NCBI GenBank assembly: GCA_041655255.1
Contig: JBBAFS010000001.1
Coordinates: forward strand, 1-64,000
Reading direction: 5' to 3'
DNA: 64,000 nt
Origin: JBBAFS01 sp041655255
Lineage (GTDB): Bacteria > Spirochaetota > Spirochaetia > Sphaerochaetales > Sphaerochaetaceae
Part shown: positions 1-7,543 of the stretch, in pieces
Numbering within the stretch: position 1 is the stretch's first letter
Layout: each line of letters starts with the position of its first letter
Position numbers and translations under genes: made by a program
The notes under the pieces: model-generated
What the model was told of the DNA's origin: nothing
What the model saw: only the letters and a program-made list of their open reading frames with translations
The model's database searches: none

Positions 1-1
1 A

Positions 2-109
2 TTGGGTAAACTCGCTGCTTCGAAGTTAATAGAGATTATTGAAGGTAAACCTCACCCAAAAGAAATAATAGAGTGTGCAACACAATTAATAGAGAGAGGA
101 ACAACATAA
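2..109 (+). CDS. LacI/GalR-family regulator, C-terminal fragment (5' end outside window)
   Basis: An open frame enters from the left edge and ends in TAA at 107-109, giving 35 residues. They read like the extreme C-terminus of a LacI/GalR regulator: a helix LGKLAASKLIEIIEGK followed by a PKEII strand and an ending LIERGTT, which matches the usual family ending (ELIERGST-like). The DNA-binding and effector domains lie outside the window, so the ligand cannot be guessed. The next gene starts three bases after the stop, so the two are probably co-transcribed. The call rests on a short stretch but the pattern is distinctive. Confidence 0.7.
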   Translation: MGKLAASKLIEIIEGKPHPKEIIECATQLIERGTT

Positions 110-112
110 CTT

Positions 113-1066
113 ATGCTTGATATTACTTTTATAAACGTTGGTTACGGAGAGGCTATTTTACTCACTTACAATAATGCCCACTATCTCATAGATGGTGGCA
201 GTTCATACGAAGAAGAGTTTATAGGAAATCGAATTTCATTAGTAGAATATCTTAAAAAACATCATATTACTCACATAGAGGCTGTAATCATTACCCATAT
301 CCATGAGGATCATGTCAGTGGAATAAAAGAAATTCTGGATACGGTACACATAGGTGCATTCTTTCTCCCCTACTTTCCTAGCATAACCCAATGTAAAGAT
401 CTTGATATGAAGGGCATTAATCATTGTAGTACACTCAAGTTTGCAAAAGCTTTACAACACTACAAAGATATCCTCTCTTTTATCGAAAAGTATCACATTC
501 CATCTCATAACCTCATCGAAGCAAGAACGTTCACAATTGTTCAATATCTTCGTATTGTAACTTTAGAACCTACTATAGAAAAAGCTAAAACATTTACTAA
601 AAGAATAGAAGATGTCTTTACAGAAAGTGATCAGAGCTTGATAGCTCAGCAGTTAGCACAAATGGATGCTGATTCAAATGATTACTCTACTGTGTTTCAA
701 CTTACGTATCATTCACACTCTGTGTTTCTCACTGCCGATAATTGCCCAAAAAACTGGAGTGAAGAAACCTTTGTTTTGCTCAAAAATGGGAACGTTCTCA
801 AATTGCCTCATCACGGACAAATTGATGCAATAAATACTCATCTTTTAGATAACTTACGTGCGCAGTATATTATTACGACCTCATCTAGTGACCGTAGACA
901 TAACAGTTCTCACCCTGAGGTTTACCATCAATTACGACAAAGATATCCACATCTTCAATTTTTATTTACTGATGAAGTTGATTATCAACCGTTTACCACA
1001 ATTAAGAGAAACTATCACGAAGCATTAACACTTCGTTTTACTGATACAGACATAAAAATAATGTGA
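113..1066 (+). CDS. ComEC-like metallo-beta-lactamase-fold hydrolase
   Basis: A 317-residue soluble protein with the metallo-beta-lactamase fold. Near the N-terminus NVGYGEA matches the DVGQGDA element of the ComEC/Rec2 C-terminal hydrolase group, followed by the LIDGG strand. The metal-binding HxHxDH motif is at residues 62-67 (HIHEDH), FLTADN supplies the later acidic ligand region, and LPHHG is the usual His-containing loop. There are no membrane segments or signal peptide, so this is the stand-alone hydrolase type, not a DNA-uptake channel. Such proteins are usually phosphodiesterases or nucleases, but the substrate here is unknown. It follows the LacI-type gene by three bases and precedes the tctCBA genes. 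Confidence 0.75.
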   Translation: MLDITFINVGYGEAILLTYNNAHYLIDGGSSYEEEFIGNRISLVEYLKKHHITHIEAVIITHIHEDHVSGIKEILDTVHIGAFFLPYFPSITQCKDLDMKGINHCSTLKFAKALQHYKDILSFIEKYHIPSHNLIEARTFTIVQYLRIVTLEPTIEKAKTFTKRIEDVFTESDQSLIAQQLAQMDADSNDYSTVFQLTYHSHSVFLTADNCPKNWSEETFVLLKNGNVLKLPHHGQIDAINTHLLDNLRAQYIITTSSSDRRHNSSHPEVYHQLRQRYPHLQFLFTDEVDYQPFTTIKRNYHEALTLRFTDTDIKIM

Positions 1067-1078
1067 TCGTTGATCACA
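1062..1078. promoter_or_regulatory. Perfect inverted repeat with CRP-like half-sites
   Basis: TGTGATC-GTT-GATCACA is a perfect 7-bp inverted repeat over the stop codon of the hydrolase gene, 26 bases before the tctC start. The half-sites equal those of CRP/FNR-family operators (TGTGA...TCACA), but the spacing is 7 rather than the canonical 6. As RNA it would be a short hairpin without a following U-run, so it is a poor terminator. An operator for the transporter genes is an inference. Confidence 0.35.
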
Positions 1079-1103
1079 GAAAAAACATAGAAGGAGAGAG
1101 AAA

Positions 1104-2072
1104 ATGAAAAAATTATTACTCATTTTACTCATCGTTACCTTGGTTGCAGGAACAATCTTTGCCCAAGGTGGAAAAGAGCAAAAGGCATTTCCTAATAAAC
1201 GTGTTACAATGATTATGCCTTGGGGTTTAGGTGGAGGTCCTGATACTATTGCACGAAAGGTAGCCTCTTTCGGTGAGAAGTATCTTGGAGTTCCTGTTAT
1301 TGTAGAGAACAAAACTGGAGGAGCTGGTACTATCGCTATGGATGCATTTATGCAAGCGAGCGATGATGGATACACTATGGTTATCTCAAATGGTCCACTG
1401 TTTTCTTTGACACCAGCATTTGTCGATGTGAATTACACCATTGATGATATCACTCCCCTCATTGGAATGAGAGTTGTCGAATTTGTGATTCTCTCAAATC
1501 CAAAGTATACAAACATTCATACATTAAATGAACTTATTGCTTTGGGTAAATCTGGAAGAATCATTAAGTATGCCACAACTGGAGGACCAGGAAATGATAG
1601 TTATACTATGATTAGCGTCCTTTTTGAAAAACTCAACATTCCAGCACAAGCTGTCCCTTATGATGGTGGACAAGATGCTATTAACGCCCTTTTAGGAGGC
1701 CACGTCGATATCGCTATTGGTTCTCCCCCAGTGTATCGTGACTACGTCGTAAGTGGAGAACTTGCAGTATTGGGAACCTTCATTCCAGATGGAATAGAAG
1801 TAGATGGCATTGGCCGTATCCCCTCTTTCAATGAGCAAGGCATTGCAGCTGAATTTATTGGCATGGATTATTTTGCAGTGAAAAGTAGTGTTGATGCAGA
1901 CAAAAAGGCTGTGTTAACAAAATTTATCCAAGACGTGTACGCTGATAAAGAGTTCCAAGATTTCATGAAAAGCTTAAGCATGGAGGCTTGGGGGGCTACC
2001 GAACAAGAGATTAAGCATGAAATCATCGTTCAAACAGAAGCGATGAAAGAGTATATCAACTTACTGAAGTAG
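1104..2072 (+). CDS. tctC: Tripartite tricarboxylate transporter substrate-binding protein (TctC/Bug family)
   Basis: A 322-residue periplasmic binding protein. Residues 1-20 form a signal peptide (KK, then a hydrophobic run, then TIFA) with predicted cleavage before QGGKE. The mature start has the Bug/TctC pattern: FPNKRVTMIMPWGLGGGPD followed by VENKTGGAG. These proteins capture carboxylates such as citrate, or other small organic acids, and deliver them to TctAB; the ligand cannot be read from sequence. AGGAG lies a few bases upstream of the ATG. TctB and TctA follow in the usual order, separated from this gene by a strong hairpin likely to raise its mRNA level relative to the membrane subunits. 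Confidence 0.9.
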   Translation: MKKLLLILLIVTLVAGTIFAQGGKEQKAFPNKRVTMIMPWGLGGGPDTIARKVASFGEKYLGVPVIVENKTGGAGTIAMDAFMQASDDGYTMVISNGPLFSLTPAFVDVNYTIDDITPLIGMRVVEFVILSNPKYTNIHTLNELIALGKSGRIIKYATTGGPGNDSYTMISVLFEKLNIPAQAVPYDGGQDAINALLGGHVDIAIGSPPVYRDYVVSGELAVLGTFIPDGIEVDGIGRIPSFNEQGIAAEFIGMDYFAVKSSVDADKKAVLTKFIQDVYADKEFQDFMKSLSMEAWGATEQEIKHEIIVQTEAMKEYINLLK

Positions 2073-2079
2073 GTATTCA

Positions 2080-2113
2080 GTGGTGTTAGCAGTTCTCCTA
2101 CTGCTAACACTAC
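2080..2113 (+). other. Intercistronic stem-loop between tctC and tctB
   Basis: GTGTTAGCAGT (2083-2093) and ACTGCTAACAC (2100-2110) form a perfect 11-bp stem with a 6-base loop, extended outward by G-U, T-A and G-C pairs to 2080 and 2113. No U-run follows, and tctB begins 18 bases later, so it is probably a partial-termination or 3'-end stabilising hairpin, not a full terminator. This would raise binding-protein mRNA over permease mRNA. Confidence 0.65.
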
Positions 2114-2131
2114 ACTATGTAGGAAATAGAG

Positions 2132-2596
2132 ATGAAAATTAAATATAATTCGGAGATGTTATCAGGAGCGTTATTTTCAATAATCTCGGGGATTCTCTTT
2201 TTATTGATTCCCTCACAGATAGTAACTATGGAAAAGAGCTCTATTAACGCACAGACAGTTCCAAAAATAGCTTTAGGGGGAATGTTTATCTTCTCAGTAT
2301 TGCTTTTATTGCAAGGAATATTTTTTAAACCTAAACAAGAGATTGTTTTTGATCAAGAACTCTACGCTTCTCGTGGTTTTAAAGATGCAATAAGAACCGC
2401 TATCTATATTGGAATTATTATCGTGTATATGGTTCTATTTAAGGTCCTTGGGTTTATAGGATCAAGCATCTATCTTATTTTTGCCATTCTTATCTATTAC
2501 GGAGCTCGTCAAAAATCCTATTACATCATCGCTTTAACTACAAGCGCATTGGTGTATCTGATTTTTGCCGTTGGCTTACATATCTCATTGCCATAA
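2132..2596 (+). CDS. tctB: Tripartite tricarboxylate transporter small membrane subunit (TctB family)
   Basis: A 154-residue membrane protein with about four hydrophobic segments (roughly residues 10-27, 46-64, 85-105 and 110-152), the size and layout of TctB. The conserved context is decisive: it lies between the TctC-type binding protein and the large TctA permease. A middle segment, MVLFKVLGFIGSSIY, resembles the TctB family core. It is thought to assist the large permease in sodium- or proton-coupled uptake. The gene ends 12 bases before tctA, whose AAAGGAGGAG ribosome-binding site follows the stop directly. Confidence 0.82.
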   Translation: MKIKYNSEMLSGALFSIISGILFLLIPSQIVTMEKSSINAQTVPKIALGGMFIFSVLLLLQGIFFKPKQEIVFDQELYASRGFKDAIRTAIYIGIIIVYMVLFKVLGFIGSSIYLIFAILIYYGARQKSYYIIALTTSALVYLIFAVGLHISLP

Positions 2597-2608
2597 AAGG
2601 AGGAGCAC

Positions 2609-4114
2609 ATGGATTTAATACTTTCTGGTTTACACATACTTCTTGATTGGCAAATACTGTTAGCCATTCCTGTAGGTTTAGTAGTAGGCATCATTGTAGG
2701 CGCTATTCCAGGTCTTACAAGTGACTTGGGAATTATTCTCACTATTCCCCTCACCTATCGTATGGAGCCCACTGTTGCAATTTTAGTGCTGTTAGGTATC
2801 TATGTTGGAGGGACCTATGGTGGCTCAATTACGGCTATTTTGATCAATACACCAGGTACTTCAGCAAATGCTGCCTCATTGTTTGATGGGTATCCCATGA
2901 CTCAAAAAGGAGAGGCATTTAAGGCTTTAACTATGGCTTTATATGCATCGACCATTGGAGGATTACTAAGTGCTTTCGCATTACTCTTTTTTGCTCCTCC
3001 TATTGCTAAAGTTACTCTCTTATTTGGCCCCGCTGAATATACTGCTTTGGCGATATTTGGACTTTCGGTAATAGCAGGAGTCTCTAATAAATCGATCTTA
3101 CAAGGACTTATCGGTGCTTGTATTGGGATATTTGTCTCCACTATTGGATTAGATCATATCAGTGGAACTATGAGATTCACTTTTAACAACCTACAACTCC
3201 GACGTGGCATCGATTTAATTATTGCTTTAATAGGATTATTTGCTATTAGTGAAATTTTAATGAAAGCAAAATATAATCCAAAAACTGATCGAAAGATTGT
3301 CTCAGCTTCAGAGATTACTGGAAACAAGGTCACTAAAGAAGAATATAAGAGATCTCGTAAACCAATTGCTATTGGTACTATTACCGGAATCATTATTGGT
3401 GCGACACCAGGTACGGGTGGTGGTTTAGCCGCTTTTATTGCATACAACCAAACAAAGCAGATGTCTTCCCACCCAGAAACATTTGGTAAGGGTGAAATAG
3501 AGGGAGTTGCTGCTTCTGAATCAGCTAACAACGGAGCGTGTGGAGCTACAATGATTCCAATGCTCACCTTAGGTGTCCCTGGAGACGGTGCCACTGCCAT
3601 TTTGATGGGTGCTTTTATGATTCATGGGATGGTCCCAGGCCCAATGCTCTTTAAAGAGCAAGGGGATATTTTGTATGCCATTATGTTGGGATTGATTGTT
3701 GTGAATATTAGTTTATGGTTTGTTGGTAAGTTCTTTACCCGGTTTTATGCACATATCACCCGAGTCCCATTTGAACTACTAGCATGTATAGTCCTCACCT
3801 TCTGTGCTGCAGGAGCTTACTCTACGAATAATAGCTTATATGATGTCTATTATATCTTTATCTTTGGTATTTTAGCTTTCTTCATGAGACTTATGGACTT
3901 TCAGTTAGTTCCAGTACTATTGGGTATTGTGTTAGGACCACTTGCTGAAATGAACTTTAGAAGAGCATTAATCTTAAGTGATGGAAGTCTCTCTATTTTT
4001 GTCACTCGCCCAATTAGCCTAGCGTTCTTACTAATTGCATTTTTCTCAGTACTCACCTTTGCAATCAAAAATATGAAAGAGGCACAAAAAGAACGAATAC
4101 AAAGGCGCACATAA
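2609..4114 (+). CDS. tctA: Tripartite tricarboxylate transporter large permease (TctA family)
   Basis: A 501-residue polytopic membrane protein with ten or more hydrophobic segments, typical of TctA. Family motifs are clear: GIIVGAIPGLTSDLG near the N-terminus, GGTYGGSITAILINTPGT at about residues 67-85, the internal repeat counterpart GIIIGATPGTGGG, and ESANNGACGATMIPMLTLGVPG. It is the translocation channel of the three-part secondary transporter with TctB and TctC. AAAGGAGGAG stands six bases before the ATG. A GC-rich hairpin at 4142-4167 closes the transcription unit. Confidence 0.92.
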   Translation: MDLILSGLHILLDWQILLAIPVGLVVGIIVGAIPGLTSDLGIILTIPLTYRMEPTVAILVLLGIYVGGTYGGSITAILINTPGTSANAASLFDGYPMTQKGEAFKALTMALYASTIGGLLSAFALLFFAPPIAKVTLLFGPAEYTALAIFGLSVIAGVSNKSILQGLIGACIGIFVSTIGLDHISGTMRFTFNNLQLRRGIDLIIALIGLFAISEILMKAKYNPKTDRKIVSASEITGNKVTKEEYKRSRKPIAIGTITGIIIGATPGTGGGLAAFIAYNQTKQMSSHPETFGKGEIEGVAASESANNGACGATMIPMLTLGVPGDGATAILMGAFMIHGMVPGPMLFKEQGDILYAIMLGLIVVNISLWFVGKFFTRFYAHITRVPFELLACIVLTFCAAGAYSTNNSLYDVYYIFIFGILAFFMRLMDFQLVPVLLGIVLGPLAEMNFRRALILSDGSLSIFVTRPISLAFLLIAFFSVLTFAIKNMKEAQKERIQRRT

Positions 4115-4141
4115 CATTCTCATCTATTTCCTTTACATAGA

Positions 4142-4167
4142 AGAGGCACCTTAATTGAGGTGCCTCT
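4142..4167 (+). terminator. Hairpin terminator after tctA
   Basis: AGAGGCACCT (4142-4151) and AGGTGCCTCT (4158-4167) form a perfect 10-bp stem with loop TAATTG. The stem is GC-rich, but the tail (ATATATG) is only weakly T-rich. Its position 27 bases after the tctA stop and before the next start supports the end of the tct transcript. Confidence 0.7.
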
Positions 4168-4190
4168 ATATATGTACACTCATTGAGAAA

Positions 4191-4203
4191 ATGAATTGTT
4201 CAT
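4191..4203. promoter_or_regulatory. Short inverted repeat upstream of the BusR-like gene
   Basis: ATGAA-TTG-TTCAT is a 5-bp inverted repeat 13 bases before the regulator start. It could be an autoregulatory operator, but five base pairs in AT-rich DNA occur easily by chance. Confidence 0.2.
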
Positions 4204-4216
4204 GATAAATTAACGT

Positions 4217-4855
4217 ATGGGAAAAGAGACAACTCCTAAAAGACAGAGTGAGCCAGTGGCTATGTATGCCAAAATTGCTTTAGATATTGCATACAGAATT
4301 GCTAATGGTGAATTAGCTGAAGGCACTCGCCTTTCAGGAAGATCTCTTATGTCCACTGAGTATGGTGTCTCTAGTGAGACTATTCGACGCTCATTTTCGT
4401 TATTGGAAGAGATGGGTGTTGTAACTGTCTTAAAAAATAGTGGGGTTCTCGTCAACAATCATGAATTTGCCCTTTCATACATCACACGACACGATACAAG
4501 AGAGACAACTCGCTCTCGTTTAAGGCGGATGAAAGAGTTAATTGATAAACATGCCGCAATTGAGAAAGAGTTGTATGAAACGGTCCGTCTGTTAATTGAT
4601 TCAAATGAACGCTTTACTGCTAGCAATCCTTTTTTCACCTATGAAGTTGAAATAGAAAAAGATTCAACGTGTATAGGTCAGAGTCTCGGCCAATTAAAAT
4701 TTTGGCAGAAAACACACGCTACGGTCATTGCTATTAGGCGAGATGGGTCTATCATCTTATCTCCTGGTCCAGACCTTCAGTTAGAGCAATCAGATGTATT
4801 AGTGTTAGTTGGTGAACAACACACAAGAGCTTTGGTTGAAAATATCATTCATTAG
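4217..4855 (+). CDS. GntR-type regulator with RCK_C (TrkA-C) domain, BusR-like
   Basis: A 212-residue protein with three parts. Residues about 10-75 are a GntR-type winged helix (RIANGELAEGTRLSGR, then SSETIRRSFSLLEEMGVV as recognition helix and wing). Residues about 80-130 are charged and helical, probably a coiled-coil linker. Residues 139-212 look like an RCK_C domain (DSTCIGQSLGQL, then IRRDGSIILSPGPDLQL, then DVLVLVG). This is the architecture of streptococcal BusR, which binds cyclic di-AMP through RCK_C and represses osmolyte import. No strong ribosome-binding site precedes the ATG, so the start is moderately certain. It lies just upstream of the ABC importer operon, its likely target or one of them; that link is inference. 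Confidence 0.8.
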   Translation: MGKETTPKRQSEPVAMYAKIALDIAYRIANGELAEGTRLSGRSLMSTEYGVSSETIRRSFSLLEEMGVVTVLKNSGVLVNNHEFALSYITRHDTRETTRSRLRRMKELIDKHAAIEKELYETVRLLIDSNERFTASNPFFTYEVEIEKDSTCIGQSLGQLKFWQKTHATVIAIRRDGSIILSPGPDLQLEQSDVLVLVGEQHTRALVENIIH

Positions 4856-4904
4856 GACCTAAATAAACTTTTTTATTTCTTCTTCAATATGGATAATTGT
4901 CCCC

Positions 4905-4934
4905 TTGACATACTGGCAACCCATATGCTGCAAT
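4905..4934 (+). promoter_or_regulatory. Putative sigma-70 promoter of the ABC importer operon
   Basis: A perfect -35 box TTGACA at 4905-4910 is followed after 18 bases by TGCAAT (4929-4934), a 4/6 match to TATAAT. Transcription would start near 4941, giving a leader of about 130 nt before the binding-protein ATG at 5070. This promoter implies that the importer is transcribed separately from the regulator upstream. Confidence 0.5.
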
Positions 4935-4950
4935 AAGGTTGTCGGTTATT

Positions 4951-5040
4951 GGATGGGGTTTTTCCTCCACTACAAGGTGAGGAAATATTGTCGTAACGAT
5001 CTTCAAGATACCGATATAATCTATTCGACGTGTCCCATCC
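4951..5040 (+). promoter_or_regulatory. Structured leader, candidate riboswitch (three-way junction)
   Basis: Within the leader, GGATGGG (4951-4957) pairs perfectly with CCCATCC (5034-5040), closing a domain. Inside, 4961-4970 pairs with 4977-4985 (9 bp, one bulged C at 4967, loop TACAAG), and GTCG (4990-4993) can pair with CGAC (5026-5029) around an ATCTTCAAGAT hairpin. CCTCC (4964-4968) in the second stem is complementary to GGAGG of the ribosome-binding site (5060-5064), which offers a plausible translational switch. No known riboswitch consensus (TPP, SAM, cobalamin, purine, fluoride, NiCo) was recognised. The reading frame that runs through it has no coding character. Confidence 0.45.
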
Positions 5041-5069
5041 TAAGTGTTTTTGTTCTTTTGGAGGGGAAT

Positions 5070-6578
5070 ATGAAACGAAGTTTAATCTTTATATTACTGT
5101 TACTAGTTAGCGCCTCATTGATGTTTGCCCTAGGGGGGAAAGAGAGTGCTAGTGACGAGAGAAGTGTTCGAGTCGCAGAACAAATTCCTGGTCTTATTAC
5201 ACCTGGAGTGTGGGATGGTCAGGCTTTTTCTATGAACTCATCAATCTACGAATACCTGATAGATATTGATGCTGATACTGGTGAACTGGTCCCTGTGTTG
5301 GCCACAGATTGGGAAACTGATGATGGGTCAAATTGGATCTTTCATTTACAACAAGGTGTCCGTTTCCATGATGGGTCAGAGTTTACTGCTGATGATGTGA
5401 AATACACCATTGAACGTACTCAAGACCCTTCTATAGGGCACTTGAAAAAAGAAGATTTTGAAGTCGTCTCTTCAGTTGAAGTTCTTGATCCTCATACACT
5501 GATTGTCCACTTGGATGAACCTCGCCCTACCTTCATCTACCAATTTACCGATTACAACATGGCGATTCTCTCATCTCAATATGATTATGATGCTTTTGGA
5601 GAGACACAACCAAATGGGACTGGTCCTTTTAAAATGTTGCAAATAATTCCTAAAGAGTCTGCAGTACTGATAAAAAACACTGATTATTGGGAGAGCTCAC
5701 TGCCAATTTTAGATAAGATTCTTATCTACTTTGTTGGTGATATCGAAGCAAGTATTTCAATGTTAGAAGACAATCGAGTCGATATTGTCCCTTTTGTAAC
5801 ACCTACCATTAAAAATAAATTAGATAAAATTGATGGTATTAGTGTTATCTCTCCTTACCAAGAACAACGATTTATCTCAATGGCAGTAGATGAGGCACCT
5901 TTTGATGATAATAGAGTTCGCTTGGCATTAAAATATGCTATGGACCCAGAAGTTATTGCCCTGAGTGTTGCGAAAATGCCTTTAGGAGATGGGGTCTATT
6001 ATAGTGAAACTCCTATTATGAACTCCCTTGCTGAGTATAAAGAGTTACCTCTTAGAACTCGAAATATTGAGAAAGCAAAACAACTATTAGCTGAAGCGGG
6101 ATACCCTAATGGTGTCTCAGTTCCTATGTACTACGCTAGTGATCACCCATTTGGTAAAGAACTTTCACAAACAGTGAAAGAGTTAGCAGCACCAGCTGGA
6201 TTTGACATCGACTTGAAAGGATACACACGTGATGTCTATTTAGCTCAATATTGGCTTAATGTCCCTTTATCAATCACAGGCTGGGGTGGAAGAATTGATC
6301 CATCTATGCTCTTAGCATTAGCATTTAAATCTGGTGGTTCGTGGAACGAGTCACATATGGCTGAAGCAGAAGTAGATCGATTAATTAATCTTATTAGTGG
6401 TGAAGTCGATGAAGCTAAACGAACATCTTATTACCACGAATTACAATCTTGGTTCTTTGATAATGGTTCACTGATTAACGTTCAAGTACCATATTTAGTT
6501 GCACTTAGTGATCGAGTGAAAAACTACAAACAACCACTAACTATGATTCCACAATATAAATATATGGATGTACAATAA
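5070..6578 (+). CDS. ABC importer substrate-binding protein, family 5 (peptide/nickel type)
   Basis: A 502-residue secreted solute-binding protein of the SBP_bac_5 (DppA/OppA/NikA) group. The start at 5070 is preferred over an in-frame ATG at 4905 because GGAGGGG lies at 5060-5066 and the protein then begins with a signal peptide (MKRS, hydrophobic run, cleavage after FA at residue 20). The mature part has the family landmarks: VLATDWETDDGSNWIFHLQ, then GVRFHDGSEFTADDV, and AVDEAPFDDNRVRLALKYA. It should bind an oligopeptide, a metal chelate or a similar compound; the ligand is not deducible. The gene overlaps the first permease gene by one base (TAATG). Confidence 0.88.
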   Translation: MKRSLIFILLLLVSASLMFALGGKESASDERSVRVAEQIPGLITPGVWDGQAFSMNSSIYEYLIDIDADTGELVPVLATDWETDDGSNWIFHLQQGVRFHDGSEFTADDVKYTIERTQDPSIGHLKKEDFEVVSSVEVLDPHTLIVHLDEPRPTFIYQFTDYNMAILSSQYDYDAFGETQPNGTGPFKMLQIIPKESAVLIKNTDYWESSLPILDKILIYFVGDIEASISMLEDNRVDIVPFVTPTIKNKLDKIDGISVISPYQEQRFISMAVDEAPFDDNRVRLALKYAMDPEVIALSVAKMPLGDGVYYSETPIMNSLAEYKELPLRTRNIEKAKQLLAEAGYPNGVSVPMYYASDHPFGKELSQTVKELAAPAGFDIDLKGYTRDVYLAQYWLNVPLSITGWGGRIDPSMLLALAFKSGGSWNESHMAEAEVDRLINLISGEVDEAKRTSYYHELQSWFFDNGSLINVQVPYLVALSDRVKNYKQPLTMIPQYKYMDVQ

Positions 6579-7543
6579 TGGATTTAACTCTTATTGCGTT
6601 AAGAAAACTGGGGTCGCTTTTAGCGACCTTGGTTATTATGAGTGCGCTCATATTTATTTTAGTTGAAATTATGCCAGGAGATGTAGCGCAAATCATCTTA
6701 GGTCAAAGTGCCACCCAAGAGGCTGTCGAGGCTTTACGTGAGGCACGGGGATTAAATGATTCTTTAGTAGTACGCTACGGTAGATGGATCGGAAATATCT
6801 TGAAAGGGGATCTTGGAGAGTCTGTGTATATGAGAGGGGTCTCCATTAACTCTATTTTATGGAGAAGAGTTGGTCACTCTTTAGTGTTAGCTTTTGCCGC
6901 CTTTGTAATTTTTGTACCACTATCACTCTTTTTTGGAGTATTAGCTGCAGTAAGAGAGAACACCTTAACTGATTCGGTCATCTCATTTTTTGGTTTGGCA
7001 ACGATGGCTCTGCCTGAATTTGTTTCAGGAGTCTTTTTAATTACACTATTTTCCGTCAAACTTAAATGGCTCCCTATTGTGAGTGTTATCCCAATCGGAG
7101 AGACCCTTTTTTCAAATTTGCACATTGTACTACTTCCTGCATTATCTATCACATTTGTGATGTTTGGATATGTATCACGAATGCAACGCTCCTCTATGGT
7201 ACACGTTCTTAATAGTGATTACATTCGTAGTGCAATTTTAAAAGGGATGCCAAAAGGTTATGTAATTTTTCAACATGCACTGAAAAATGCTCTTTTACCC
7301 TCTATTACCATCATTGGGATGAATATGGGGTGGTTGTTTGGAGGGTTAGTTGTAGTGGAGACTCTCTTTGGATTTCCTGGTATGGGGTCTTTATTAATGA
7401 CTGCAATTAAAACTCGTGATGTGCCTCTCATCGAAGCGTGTGTATTAATCATTACCATCATCTACTCAGTATCGACGATGGTTACCGATATGCTCTATAG
7501 CATTTTAGATCCACGTATTCGTTACCAAGGAGGACAACTATGA
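6578..7543 (+). CDS. ABC importer permease 1 (DppB/NikB type)
   Basis: A 321-residue inner-membrane permease with about six transmembrane segments and the DppB-type N-terminus (MPGDVAQIILG, then LNDSLVVRYGRWIGNILKGD LGES broken by the second helix). The EAA-type cytoplasmic loop is YIRSAILKGMPKGYVIFQHALKN in outline (start at YIRSA, conserved G, ending HALKN), where the ATPase docks. The C-terminal FGFPGMGSLL and DPRIRYQ motifs are typical. It overlaps the binding-protein stop by one base and the next permease by four (ATGA), indicating translational coupling within one operon. Confidence 0.88.
   Translation: MDLTLIALRKLGSLLATLVIMSALIFILVEIMPGDVAQIILGQSATQEAVEALREARGLNDSLVVRYGRWIGNILKGDLGESVYMRGVSINSILWRRVGHSLVLAFAAFVIFVPLSLFFGVLAAVRENTLTDSVISFFGLATMALPEFVSGVFLITLFSVKLKWLPIVSVIPIGETLFSNLHIVLLPALSITFVMFGYVSRMQRSSMVHVLNSDYIRSAILKGMPKGYVIFQHALKNALLPSITIIGMNMGWLFGGLVVVETLFGFPGMGSLLMTAIKTRDVPLIEACVLIITIIYSVSTMVTDMLYSILDPRIRYQGGQL

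Noticed and set aside
4905..5069. N-terminal extension of the binding-protein frame
   Set aside because: The start at 5070 has a strong ribosome-binding site and signal peptide. The extension starts on the -35 box itself and has no coding character.
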